Origin: Cytophagales bacterium
GTDB lineage: Bacteria; Bacteroidota; Bacteroidia; Cytophagales; Cyclobacteriaceae
Assembly (NCBI GenBank): GCA_027317105.1
Contig: DAHVFH010000085.1
Coordinates: forward strand, 1 to 17,919
Direction: 5' to 3'
DNA length: 17,919 bases
This document shows, in pieces, positions 1-7,911 of the stretch. Every line of letters starts with the position of its first letter. Position 1 is the stretch's first letter. The notes beneath the pieces were generated by a model. It was given only the letters and a program-made list of their open reading frames with translations, did no database searches and had not been told where the DNA came from. The translations under genes were made by a program, and so were the position numbers.

Positions 1-1
1 A

Positions 2-922
2 CGAGACTATCCGAAAATTTCAGAATGGGATGAGAAAGTAGATGCATCTTCCTTGTCAATGTGGAAGGGTCATCAATATCCCGATCATCATTGGGGTATG
101 GCTATTGACTTGAACACCTGCACGGGTTGCGGCTCTTGTGTGGTGGCTTGTAATGTGGAAAACAATGTTGCCATCGTTGGAAAGGACGAGGTGATTCGCA
201 GACGCGAAATGCATTGGCTGAGAATTGATCGCTATTACAGCAGCCCTGAAGGCACAAAGCATGACGATTACAAGGGATTGGAGAAGGTAGCCGAGAATCC
301 GGAAATCACCTTTCAGCCGATGCTTTGTCAGCATTGCAATAATGCTTCGTGTGAAACGGTTTGCCCTGTAGCAGCAACCACCCATAGCACGGAAGGATTA
401 AATCAAATGGTATATAATCGTTGCATTGGAACGCGTTATTGTGCCAACAACTGTCCTTATAAGGTGCGAAGATTTAACTGGTTTAAGTACCACGATAATC
501 AGCAGTTCTACCAATCTAATCCTGCCATGAATACGGATTTAGGTCGGATGGTGCTCAATCCAGAAGTGACGATTCGTTCTCGCGGGGTGATGGAAAAATG
601 TTCCTTTTGTATCCAACGTATTCAGGCTGGCAAGTTGACTGCCAAACGTGAGCGCAGAAAGGTAAAAGATGGAGAAGTGGTTTCAGCGTGCCAGGCGGCC
701 TGTACTTCCGGTGCTATTTTATTTGGTGATATGAATGATCCTGAAAGTCGCCTTACCAAGTTACTTCAGATTGAACACGATCCAAAAAATCCGAATTACG
801 GTATCGATAAAAAAATTGGTAACCCAAGGGCTTATCGCGTTTTGGAAGAAATAGGGGTGAAGCCAAACATCTTCTACCTGACGAAAATAAGGAACAAAGA
901 CAAAGTAAAAGAAACTGCTTAA
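2..922 (+). CDS. actB: ActB, C-terminal iron-sulfur part of the alternative complex III molybdopterin-like/ferredoxin subunit (5' partial)
   Basis: The frame is open from base 2, so this is the last 306 codons of a longer protein. The TTG at 53 and ATG at 59 are internal codons, not starts. ActB normally fuses a molybdopterin oxidoreductase-like domain, without cofactor in known complexes, to a ferredoxin domain carrying four Fe-S clusters; only the latter is here. Cysteine codons fall in four groups: 119/128/137/149, 326/335/350/362, 422/440/452, and 599/608/689/701. The third group reads C-IG-T-RY-C, with Thr (431-433) where a cubane Cys would be. That gives 15 Cys, which fits three [4Fe-4S] and one [3Fe-4S] cluster, as known for ACIII. 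The protein would relay electrons from the quinol site in ActC towards the cytochromes on the periplasmic side. It is followed by actC after 38 bases. Identity is firm because of the neighbours and the Cys pattern. Confidence 0.95.
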   Translation, partial: RDYPKISEWDEKVDASSLSMWKGHQYPDHHWGMAIDLNTCTGCGSCVVACNVENNVAIVGKDEVIRRREMHWLRIDRYYSSPEGTKHDDYKGLEKVAENPEITFQPMLCQHCNNASCETVCPVAATTHSTEGLNQMVYNRCIGTRYCANNCPYKVRRFNWFKYHDNQQFYQSNPAMNTDLGRMVLNPEVTIRSRGVMEKCSFCIQRIQAGKLTAKRERRKVKDGEVVSACQAACTSGAILFGDMNDPESRLTKLLQIEHDPKNPNYGIDKKIGNPRAYRVLEEIGVKPNIFYLTKIRNKDKVKETA

Positions 923-960
923 CCTAGCTAACGAATTACTTATAACGGATAACTTTTAAT

Positions 961-2334
961 ATGCAAGTAACCTCAGCCATTCGAGAACCTCTTATAACGG
1001 GAGGAAAAACATTACGGGATGTTTCGGAAGATATAAGCAGGCAAGTAGAAGGGAAGCCATCTAACCTTTGGTGGGCTGCTTTTAGCGTTTCCTTTGTGAT
1101 GCTCCTTTTTGGACTTTATTGCTTTGGGGTAATGCTTTGGAATGGCATCGGGATGTGGGGATTGAATAAAACGGTAGGATGGGCCTGGGATATTACCAAC
1201 TTCGTGTGGTGGGTAGGTATTGGTCACGCGGGTACACTTATTTCTGCGGTTCTCTTGTTGTTCCGGCAGAAGTGGAGGATGTCAATTAACCGGGCGGCAG
1301 AAGCCATGACCATTTTTGCTGTGATTTGTGCTGCTAGTTTTCCGCTCGCGCACATGGGTCGTTTGTGGCTAGGTTTCTATTGGGCTCTTCCTTTTCCGAA
1401 TGCGTTCGGTTCCTTATGGGTGAATTTTAATTCGCCTTTACTGTGGGACGTGTTTGCTATCTCAACTTATTTCTCCGTGTCTTTGGTATTCTGGTACATG
1501 GGCTTAATCCCTGATTTTGCAGTTATTCGCGACCGGGCAGTTCGTGCTGGGCACAACACCCGTGCATTGATTTATAATGCCTTGAGTTTTGGATGGATGG
1601 GAGGCGCTAAAACTTGGATGCGCTATGAATCGGTAGCCTTAATACTCGCTGGTCTTTCAACTCCTTTGGTACTCTCCGTTCACTCAATTGTATCAATGGA
1701 CTTTGCCACTTCGGTGATCCCGGGATGGCACACTACCATCTTCCCGCCTTATTTTGTTGCGGGTGCGATTTTCTCCGGCTTTGCGATGGTATTGACGTTG
1801 TTGCTCATTACTCGTAAAGTGTTTCATCTGGAAGATTACATCACGATCTATCACGTTGAACTGATGAACATCATCATTATCGTTACGGGTTCTATTGTAG
1901 GAGTGGCTTACATTACTGAATTTTTCATTGCTTGGTATGGGCAGGTGCCGGCTGAGCAATATGCATTTATTAACCGCGCGACTGGACCGTATTGGTGGGC
2001 CTATTGGTCGATGATGACCTGTAATGTAATATCCCCTCAGTTATTTTGGTTTAAGAAGATTAGAACAAACTTAGTTTCAACCTTCATCATTTCCATTATC
2101 GTAAACATTGGGATGTGGTTCGAACGATTTGTAATTATCGTAACCTCCTTGCACCGTGATTATTTACCCTCAAGCTGGTCTATGTTTTATCCTACGATGT
2201 ATGACGTGGGGCAGTTTGTTTTCACCTTTGGTTTTTTCTTTTGTGCTTTCTTATTGTTCGCTAAATTTTTTCCAGTAATCAACATCGTTGAAGTAAAAAC
2301 TATTTTAAAATCCGACTCTGAAAAGAAACATTGA
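961..2334 (+). CDS. actC: ActC, NrfD/PsrC-like quinol-binding membrane subunit of alternative complex III
   Basis: This 457-residue polytopic membrane protein of the NrfD/PsrC family has about ten hydrophobic segments after a 35-residue cytoplasmic N-terminus. In ACIII it carries the menaquinol-oxidation site next to the Fe-S subunit ActB. Visible conserved features are the GIGHAG motif (His89), AHMGR (His131) and LLWD (Asp163). His and Asp residues at this level of the helix bundle are implicated in quinol binding in solved ACIII structures; the residue-by-residue match is my inference. The length is normal for the family. The ATG at 961 has no clear Shine-Dalgarno, only an AT-rich leader, which is usual in Bacteroidota. 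It ends one base before actD. ActF downstream is a paralogue of the same fold. Confidence 0.95.
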   Translation: MQVTSAIREPLITGGKTLRDVSEDISRQVEGKPSNLWWAAFSVSFVMLLFGLYCFGVMLWNGIGMWGLNKTVGWAWDITNFVWWVGIGHAGTLISAVLLLFRQKWRMSINRAAEAMTIFAVICAASFPLAHMGRLWLGFYWALPFPNAFGSLWVNFNSPLLWDVFAISTYFSVSLVFWYMGLIPDFAVIRDRAVRAGHNTRALIYNALSFGWMGGAKTWMRYESVALILAGLSTPLVLSVHSIVSMDFATSVIPGWHTTIFPPYFVAGAIFSGFAMVLTLLLITRKVFHLEDYITIYHVELMNIIIIVTGSIVGVAYITEFFIAWYGQVPAEQYAFINRATGPYWWAYWSMMTCNVISPQLFWFKKIRTNLVSTFIISIIVNIGMWFERFVIIVTSLHRDYLPSSWSMFYPTMYDVGQFVFTFGFFFCAFLLFAKFFPVINIVEVKTILKSDSEKKH

Positions 2335-2335
2335 T

Positions 2336-2860
2336 ATGGATAGTAATAAAAATTTTGTGGTAGGGATTTATGAAGACGAGGACGTGCTTCTTCACGCGGT
2401 AGAACAAATACGTGATAAAGGCGTGCACATTCACGAAGTCTATTCACCCTTTCCGGTTCATGGATTAGAAGATGCCCTAGGCTATCGCAGGACGCGGTTA
2501 CCAATCGCTTCCTTTATGTTTGGTATAACGGGTACGATACTGGCCTTGTTTACCCAAACTTGGATGTTAGGCTACGACTGGCCAATGGATATAGGTGGAA
2601 AAGATTTTGCTTCCTTGCCTCCGTTCATTCCCGTAACCTTCGAATTTACCGTGTTGCTTTCTGCCTTTGGTATGGTCATTACGTTTTTGATTGTGAGTGA
2701 TATGAAGCCTTATAAGTGGCCACGTCAGTTTGATGTTCGGAGCACCGATGACAAACATGTGATGGCGGTTGATTTGGCGGCCAATAAATTAAGTAAAGAT
2801 GATTTGAGCCGGATCTTAAAAGATAGCGGTGCCTCTGAAGTAAATGAAAAGAACTTTTAA
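2336..2860 (+). CDS. actD: ActD, DUF3341 membrane subunit of alternative complex III
   Basis: This is a 174-residue protein of the DUF3341 (ActD) family. The N-terminal ~60 residues form a soluble domain that begins with an FVVGIYEDEDVLLHAV-type strand-helix. Two membrane helices follow, roughly residues 59-80 and 97-122, joined by a short loop rich in Pro and Asp. A soluble C-terminal tail completes it. The subunit has no cofactor motif; in known complexes it is structural and sits beside ActC/ActF. It starts one base after the actC stop, so translational coupling is likely. Both length and position are standard for the operon. Confidence 0.93.
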   Translation: MDSNKNFVVGIYEDEDVLLHAVEQIRDKGVHIHEVYSPFPVHGLEDALGYRRTRLPIASFMFGITGTILALFTQTWMLGYDWPMDIGGKDFASLPPFIPVTFEFTVLLSAFGMVITFLIVSDMKPYKWPRQFDVRSTDDKHVMAVDLAANKLSKDDLSRILKDSGASEVNEKNF

Positions 2861-2869
2861 TTCGTTGAT

Positions 2870-3523
2870 ATGCGATTGATTACGAATTTATTTTTAGGTG
2901 TTTCTGCTGCGGTATTGCTAGTAGGCTGTAAAGCCGGTGGAGACTATCAAGGGCTTGAATACGCACCCAATATGTATCATTCAGTAGCCTATGAGCCATT
3001 GAAACAAATCACCGACAAAGATGCCGGCCGATGGGTGAACTCGTTGGATAACGATAGGGGGGAGTTTTACAACTCCAATCAATACAACCCTTTTGCCATG
3101 AACATGAGATTGCCTGCACCGCATACCGTAAAGCGTGATGCCCGAGGTTGGTTGCCTTATCGGGGAGCTAATGACAGCACAGGGCTGCGTTTAGCCAATA
3201 AGTTGGTAAATCCTTTTGAGACTTCTCCGGCAATGTTGGATCAGGGTAAAGTTTTGTTTGAAACCTATTGCAAGCATTGCCACGGCCCTAAAGCTGGCGG
3301 TGATGGCAAGGTAGCGCAAGGGGTAAAGATTGATGATGTAGAACATAGTATGTATCCCGGTGTAGCTAACTTGCAGGGCGATGCTTATAAGAATATTACA
3401 GAAGGCCATATTTTCCATGTGATCACCTTTGGCAAAGGACTTATGGGAGCGCACGGATCGCAAGTGAGCGAAGAAGACCGATGGAAGATTGCCATGTATG
3501 TGAAAGAACTTCAAAAGAAATGA
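2870..3523 (+). CDS. actE: ActE, mono-haem cytochrome c lipoprotein of alternative complex III
   Basis: This 217-residue exported lipoprotein opens with a hydrophobic leader ending in a lipobox LVGC, so Cys20 should be the lipidated N-terminus on the periplasmic face. One c-type haem motif is present, CKHCH at residues 134-138, followed by a GP-x-GGDG segment typical of small cytochrome c domains. Met192 in GLMGAHG is the likely distal haem ligand. The C-terminal helix with W205 and Y210 is the usual last helix of the fold. In ACIII, ActE takes electrons from the Fe-S/haem chain and hands them to cytochrome c or straight to the oxidase. It lies 9 bases after actD and 18 before actF. Confidence 0.94.
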   Translation: MRLITNLFLGVSAAVLLVGCKAGGDYQGLEYAPNMYHSVAYEPLKQITDKDAGRWVNSLDNDRGEFYNSNQYNPFAMNMRLPAPHTVKRDARGWLPYRGANDSTGLRLANKLVNPFETSPAMLDQGKVLFETYCKHCHGPKAGGDGKVAQGVKIDDVEHSMYPGVANLQGDAYKNITEGHIFHVITFGKGLMGAHGSQVSEEDRWKIAMYVKELQKK

Positions 3524-3541
3524 TTTAACCTTTTCAACTCA

Positions 3542-4906
3542 ATGATAGCCGAAGAAAAATACGATTTTAAACCGGAGACCAAACGAAAAATTATTATCCT
3601 TGGTGCTGTTGGCCTTTTGCTTTTTGTCCTCGGGGTATTTATGACCATGCGCGCTGGTGGCGGTCACGAAGGTGGTCATGAAAAGCATGCGTCCACAGAA
3701 ATTTCAAAAAACCTAACGGCCAGTGTAGCGCCCATCATTCAGGAAGAGCATCAAAATCATGAAGCAAATGCCGAAAGTCATCAAGCACATCCAACTTGGC
3801 TGAAGCGCATTTATGCCTCACTATGGCAAAACAATATTTTCTTTACCGGTATTGGCATCATTGGATTATTCTTCATTGCGATTCAGTATGCCTCGCAAGC
3901 GGCATGGTCCGTACCCGTAAAACGTATTCCGCTAGCGATAGGACATTGGATTCCTGTGGCAGGTGTTATTACCCTTGTTTTATGGTTTGTTGTAAAGGAA
4001 GACTTATTTCATTGGACTCATAGCAATCTTTATGTTCAGGGTGAACACTTTGACAAAGCCATCAACGGAAAATCCGGTTTCTTTTTCTGGCCGATGGCCG
4101 CAGGAACTTTCCCCCTGTTTTTTATTTTTCGAATGATTGTGTTTTTTGGTCTGTGGTATTTGTTCTTTACCTGGATAAAAAAGGAAATGTTGGAGGAAGA
4201 CTTAGACGGTGATATAAAACACTTTTATACAGCCCGTAAGTTCTCGGCTATTTTCTTGGTAATTTTTGCGGTATCGTCTTCAGTAGCGGCTTGGGATTGG
4301 ATCATGAGCATTGATACACATTGGTTTAGCACCATGTTTGGATGGTATGTATTTGCGAGCTGGTGGGTGACCGGATTAGCGGTGATTACGTTGATCGTAG
4401 CTTATTTAAAAGATGCTGGTTATTTGAAAATGGTTAACGGCAATCACCTTCACGATTTGGGTAAATTTATCTGGGCTTTCAGTATTTTTTGGACTTACAT
4501 CTGGTTCAGCGCGTTCCTGCTGATCTATTATGCTAACATTCCAGAGGAGACAGTGTATTATATCACCCGGATGAGAAATGCACCTTATAGTTGGATATTT
4601 TATGCTAACCTTATCCTAAACTTTGTTCTGCCCTTTATGTTATTGATGACAAGAGATGCAAAGCGTCAAGTTGCCATGTTGAAAGTCGTTTGCCCAATAA
4701 TTATCGTAGGCCATTGGTTCGATTTTTTCAATATGATTACGCCTGGAGTAATGCATCATGAAGGCGGGCTTGGATTTTTAGAGATTGGGACGGCCATGGT
4801 ATTTGGTTCAATATTTTTGTATGTCGTGCTGAGCGCACTTTCGAAAGTGCAGCTAGTGGCTAAGCATCATCCTTTCATGGAAGAGAGTTTGAACCATCAC
4901 ATTTGA
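3542..4906 (+). CDS. actF: ActF, NrfD-like second membrane subunit of alternative complex III
   Basis: This 454-residue multi-pass membrane protein is paralogous to ActC. A first helix (about 17-37) leads into a polar loop (about 39-83) with many His residues, then about nine further helices. Conserved-looking signatures include AAWDWIMSID, GKFIWAFSIFWTYIWFS and GHWFDFF. In known ACIII, ActF has the NrfD fold but lacks a complete quinol site next to an Fe-S cluster, and is thought to help with structure or proton movement. The unusually His-rich loop (HEGGHEKH and similar) is noted separately. The gene ends 25 bases before the oxidase subunit II gene, which makes ACIII and oxidase one apparent transcription unit. 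Confidence 0.93.
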   Translation: MIAEEKYDFKPETKRKIIILGAVGLLLFVLGVFMTMRAGGGHEGGHEKHASTEISKNLTASVAPIIQEEHQNHEANAESHQAHPTWLKRIYASLWQNNIFFTGIGIIGLFFIAIQYASQAAWSVPVKRIPLAIGHWIPVAGVITLVLWFVVKEDLFHWTHSNLYVQGEHFDKAINGKSGFFFWPMAAGTFPLFFIFRMIVFFGLWYLFFTWIKKEMLEEDLDGDIKHFYTARKFSAIFLVIFAVSSSVAAWDWIMSIDTHWFSTMFGWYVFASWWVTGLAVITLIVAYLKDAGYLKMVNGNHLHDLGKFIWAFSIFWTYIWFSAFLLIYYANIPEETVYYITRMRNAPYSWIFYANLILNFVLPFMLLMTRDAKRQVAMLKVVCPIIIVGHWFDFFNMITPGVMHHEGGLGFLEIGTAMVFGSIFLYVVLSALSKVQLVAKHHPFMEESLNHHI

Positions 4907-4918
4907 TTAAAATGAACT

Positions 4919-4924
4919 AAAGGA
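4919..4924 (+). promoter_or_regulatory. Possible Shine-Dalgarno for the subunit II gene
   Basis: AAAGGA lies 7 bases upstream of the ATG at 4932. It is one of very few purine-rich matches at good spacing in this window, and it supports that start. Bacteroidota initiate mostly without Shine-Dalgarno pairing, so its functional weight is uncertain. Confidence 0.35.
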
Positions 4925-4931
4925 ACTTGAT

Positions 4932-6005
4932 ATGAATATGATCATTGGTTTGGGTGTTGTATTAGTGGTAGGCATACTCTTCATGATTTTCCGCATTGGA
5001 AATCTGCTGGAGGTTATCAAAGGTAAAAAAGAGGAAAGCGATAATTGGAATAATGTCAATGCCGCTTTATTCCTGGTTTTCATGGTAGGCGGACTAGGAC
5101 TATTTTTCTGGTACTCCTTTTCGCATTGGGGTTCTTATGAGCCACCCGTAGCATCGATCCATGGTAAAGTCACCGATGACCTATTTTGGTTGACTATGTG
5201 GGTAACCGTGATTGCTTTCACAGTGATATTCATCGCCATGTTCTGGTTTACCTATGCGTATCGATATAACAAGGATAGAAAAGCTGATTTCTTTGCTGAT
5301 AATCATTACTTGGAAATCACCTGGACAGTAATTCCTGCAATTGTTCTGGCACTCTTAATTTTTAAAGGACTTCGCGTTTGGACAGATATCACCGGGCCGG
5401 CCTCCAAAGAGGCTGTTGTGATAGAGGTAATCGGGCAGCAATTCGCATGGACGGCTCGGTATCCAGGCGTAAAGGATAAAGAATTGGGGCAACATAATTA
5501 TCGGTTGATCGATGCGTCAAATGAGTTCGGTTTGGATCTTCGTGATAAGAATTCTTATGATGATTTTAAATCGTTGACGCTGCATATCCCAAAAGGTAAA
5601 GAAGTCTTGCTAAAAATCCGAGCCAAAGATGTTATTCATAGCGTTTTTCTTCCTCACTTTAGGTTGAAGATGGATGCTGTTCCAGGGGTTGAAACTCATT
5701 TCAAATTCACTGCTACAAAAAGTACTCAGGATATGCGTGATGAAACAGGCAATCCCAATTTCAATTATGAGATGGCCTGTACGGAAGTATGCGGTAAAGG
5801 TCACTTCTCGATGCGCTTTCCGGTTGTGGTTGATGAACCCGATGATTATGATAAATGGATGACGGCACAAGATTCGTGGCTTAATCAAAACCCTGATTAT
5901 TTAAAGTATGTTCCTGATAACCTTAAGGAAGCAGCAATGATCAAAGCAGGTTTGCCGTTGACTAGTATAAGCATTGAAACTACCCAATCAGTAACTTTGA
6001 AATAA
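4932..6005 (+). CDS. coxB: Cytochrome c oxidase subunit II (CuA subunit)
   Basis: This 357-residue protein holds the binuclear CuA centre that accepts electrons for the oxidase. The CuA ligands are all visible: His236 in VIHSVFLP, then Cys283, Glu285, Cys287, His291 and Met294 in CTEVCGKGHFSM. The conserved KMDAVPG stretch is also present. The C-terminus ends soon after the cupredoxin domain, with no CxxCH, so there is no fused cytochrome c domain. The N-terminus is longer than in canonical two-helix subunit II: four hydrophobic segments (about 2-22, 44-63, 83-108, 128-146) precede the periplasmic domain. A separate cytochrome or ActE must deliver electrons. It lies between actF and subunit I. 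Confidence 0.96.
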   Translation: MNMIIGLGVVLVVGILFMIFRIGNLLEVIKGKKEESDNWNNVNAALFLVFMVGGLGLFFWYSFSHWGSYEPPVASIHGKVTDDLFWLTMWVTVIAFTVIFIAMFWFTYAYRYNKDRKADFFADNHYLEITWTVIPAIVLALLIFKGLRVWTDITGPASKEAVVIEVIGQQFAWTARYPGVKDKELGQHNYRLIDASNEFGLDLRDKNSYDDFKSLTLHIPKGKEVLLKIRAKDVIHSVFLPHFRLKMDAVPGVETHFKFTATKSTQDMRDETGNPNFNYEMACTEVCGKGHFSMRFPVVVDEPDDYDKWMTAQDSWLNQNPDYLKYVPDNLKEAAMIKAGLPLTSISIETTQSVTLK

Positions 6006-6013
6006 GAAATATC

Positions 6014-7894
6014 ATGGCAACAATTGACATTCACTCTCATACAACAGTTGACCATCACGATGAGCATAACCACGGACATGCACATCATGGTAACTTTTTC
6101 ACGAATTATATTTTTAGTGAAGACCATAAAGTAATCGCCAAACAATTTTTGATTACAGGGATGGCTTGGGCACTTATTGGAGGATGTATGTCTGTTATTT
6201 TTCGCTTACAGCTTGGTTTTCCTGATTCAAACTTATCTTGGTTGAAACCTATTTTGGGTGGTTGGCTCACCCCTGAAGGAAAAATCGATCCTGAATTCTA
6301 TCTTGCTTTAGTAACAATGCATGGCACTATCATGGTGTTTTTCGTTCTTACAGCAGGACTAAGTGGTACGTTCAGCAATTTCCTTATCCCTCTACAAGTT
6401 GGGGCAAGGGATATGGCTTCGGGTTTCATGAACATGCTTTCCTACTGGTTTTTCTTTTTGTCGAGTAGTATCATGTTTACCTCGATTTTTATTTCAACGG
6501 GACCAGCCGCAGGTGGATGGGTAATTTATCCTCCTTTAAGTGCCTTACCTCAAGCAATTTCTGGTTCTGGTTTGGGGATGACGCTATGGTTGGTTTCGAT
6601 GGCCTTGTTTATAGTGAGTTCCCTGCTGGGTAGTATCAATTATATTACTACGGTAATTAATATGCGTACCGTTGGGATGTCATTCACAAAGTTGCCATTA
6701 ACAATATGGGCTTTCTTTTTAACAGCCATTATTGGTATCCTTTCATTTCCAGTGCTTTTTGCTGCTGCCTTATTGTTAATTTTTGACCGTAGCTTCGGAA
6801 CTAGCTTTTACTTGTCTGATATTTACATAGGGGGAGAAGCCCTGCCAAATGAAGGAGGAAGCCCTATTTTGTTTCAGCATTTATTCTGGTTCCTCGGCCA
6901 TCCGGAGGTTTATATTGTATTGTTGCCTGCTTTGGGTATTACTTCAGAAATTATATCTACAAATTCACGTAAACCGATCTTTGGTTACAAAGCGATGGTG
7001 GGCTCTATGTTGTTCATTGCCATTCTTTCATTTGTTGTTTGGGCGCATCACATGTTTGTCACCGGAATGAATCCATTTCTTGGTTCTATCTTTACTTTGC
7101 TTACCTTGATTATAGCAGTGCCTTCAGCGGTTAAGATTTTTAACTATGTTACTACGTTGTGGAAAGGGAATATTCATTTTACTCCCGCCATGTTGTTTTC
7201 AATTGGCTTGGTTTCGTTTTTCCTAACGGGTGGCATAACGGGGATATTCTTAGGGAATTCGGCCTTGGACATTCAATTGCACGATACGTATTTTATTGTA
7301 GCTCATTTTCACTTGGTGATGGGCAGCGCTTCCTTCTTTGGTATGGTGGCTGGTATTTACCATTGGTTTCCAAAAATGTTTGGACGTATGATGAATGCTA
7401 AATTGGGTTATATTCATTTCTGGTTCACATTTGTTGGCGTGTATATGGTTTTCTTCCCAATGCACTATATTGGGATTGCAGGCTTTCCACGCAGGTACTA
7501 CTCTTGGACTAATTTTGAGACATTTAGTGGGTTTGCCGATATGAACTTTATGATCTCGGTGGCGGCCATTGTTACCCTTGCTGCTCAGTTTATTTTCCTA
7601 TTCAATTTCATTTACAGTATTTTCCGAGGTCGTTTGGCTTCAGCTAATCCTTGGAATTCAAACACATTGGAATGGACAACACCGCGTCACCCGCAACATG
7701 GTAATTGGCCTGGAGAAATACCTACGGTTTATCGTTGGCCATACGATTATAGCAAGCCTGGAGCAAAAGATGATTTTATTCCTCAGCATATCCCTTATTC
7801 TGAGACCCCTGAATCCAATCTTCCCCATGAGAATGAAGAAATCAAACTCGAAGGGATGGGTGCTGCCATTGTAGTAGAGGAAAACAAACATTAG
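6014..7894 (+). CDS. coxA: Cytochrome c oxidase subunit I, A-type haem-copper oxidase
   Basis: This 626-residue catalytic subunit reduces oxygen and pumps protons. Ligands can be placed: His103 and His433 for low-spin haem a, His431 for haem a3, and His296, His345 and His346 for CuB. Tyr300 in GHPEVY is the cross-linked Tyr. D-channel residues Asn122, Asp133 and Glu298 and K-channel Lys374 are present, so this is an A1-type pump. The usual AFPRLN after GARDM is replaced by ASGFMN. The N-terminal ~25 residues are His-rich (HDEHNHGHAHH), and a ~70-residue soluble tail follows the last helix. It begins 8 bases after subunit II and is followed by haem A synthase. Confidence 0.97.
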   Translation: MATIDIHSHTTVDHHDEHNHGHAHHGNFFTNYIFSEDHKVIAKQFLITGMAWALIGGCMSVIFRLQLGFPDSNLSWLKPILGGWLTPEGKIDPEFYLALVTMHGTIMVFFVLTAGLSGTFSNFLIPLQVGARDMASGFMNMLSYWFFFLSSSIMFTSIFISTGPAAGGWVIYPPLSALPQAISGSGLGMTLWLVSMALFIVSSLLGSINYITTVINMRTVGMSFTKLPLTIWAFFLTAIIGILSFPVLFAAALLLIFDRSFGTSFYLSDIYIGGEALPNEGGSPILFQHLFWFLGHPEVYIVLLPALGITSEIISTNSRKPIFGYKAMVGSMLFIAILSFVVWAHHMFVTGMNPFLGSIFTLLTLIIAVPSAVKIFNYVTTLWKGNIHFTPAMLFSIGLVSFFLTGGITGIFLGNSALDIQLHDTYFIVAHFHLVMGSASFFGMVAGIYHWFPKMFGRMMNAKLGYIHFWFTFVGVYMVFFPMHYIGIAGFPRRYYSWTNFETFSGFADMNFMISVAAIVTLAAQFIFLFNFIYSIFRGRLASANPWNSNTLEWTTPRHPQHGNWPGEIPTVYRWPYDYSKPGAKDDFIPQHIPYSETPESNLPHENEEIKLEGMGAAIVVEENKH

Positions 7895-7911
7895 TAGCAT
7901 ATAATAAAAAA

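Noticed and set aside
53..922. A separate ferredoxin-like gene starting at the TTG at 53 or ATG at 59
   Set aside because: The frame is open upstream to base 2, and ActB is known to end with exactly this four-cluster domain; this is an internal piece cut by the window edge.
2187..2504. Antisense open frame of about 105 codons across the actC/actD junction, and similar antisense frames at 56-385 and 5610-5888
   Set aside because: They lie opposite well-supported genes, show no recognisable domain, have odd composition rich in His, Arg and Cys, and have no own context.
7569..7874. Alternative-frame open frame of about 100 codons inside coxA
   Set aside because: It is a shadow of the conserved subunit I 3' end; no start context and no family resemblance.
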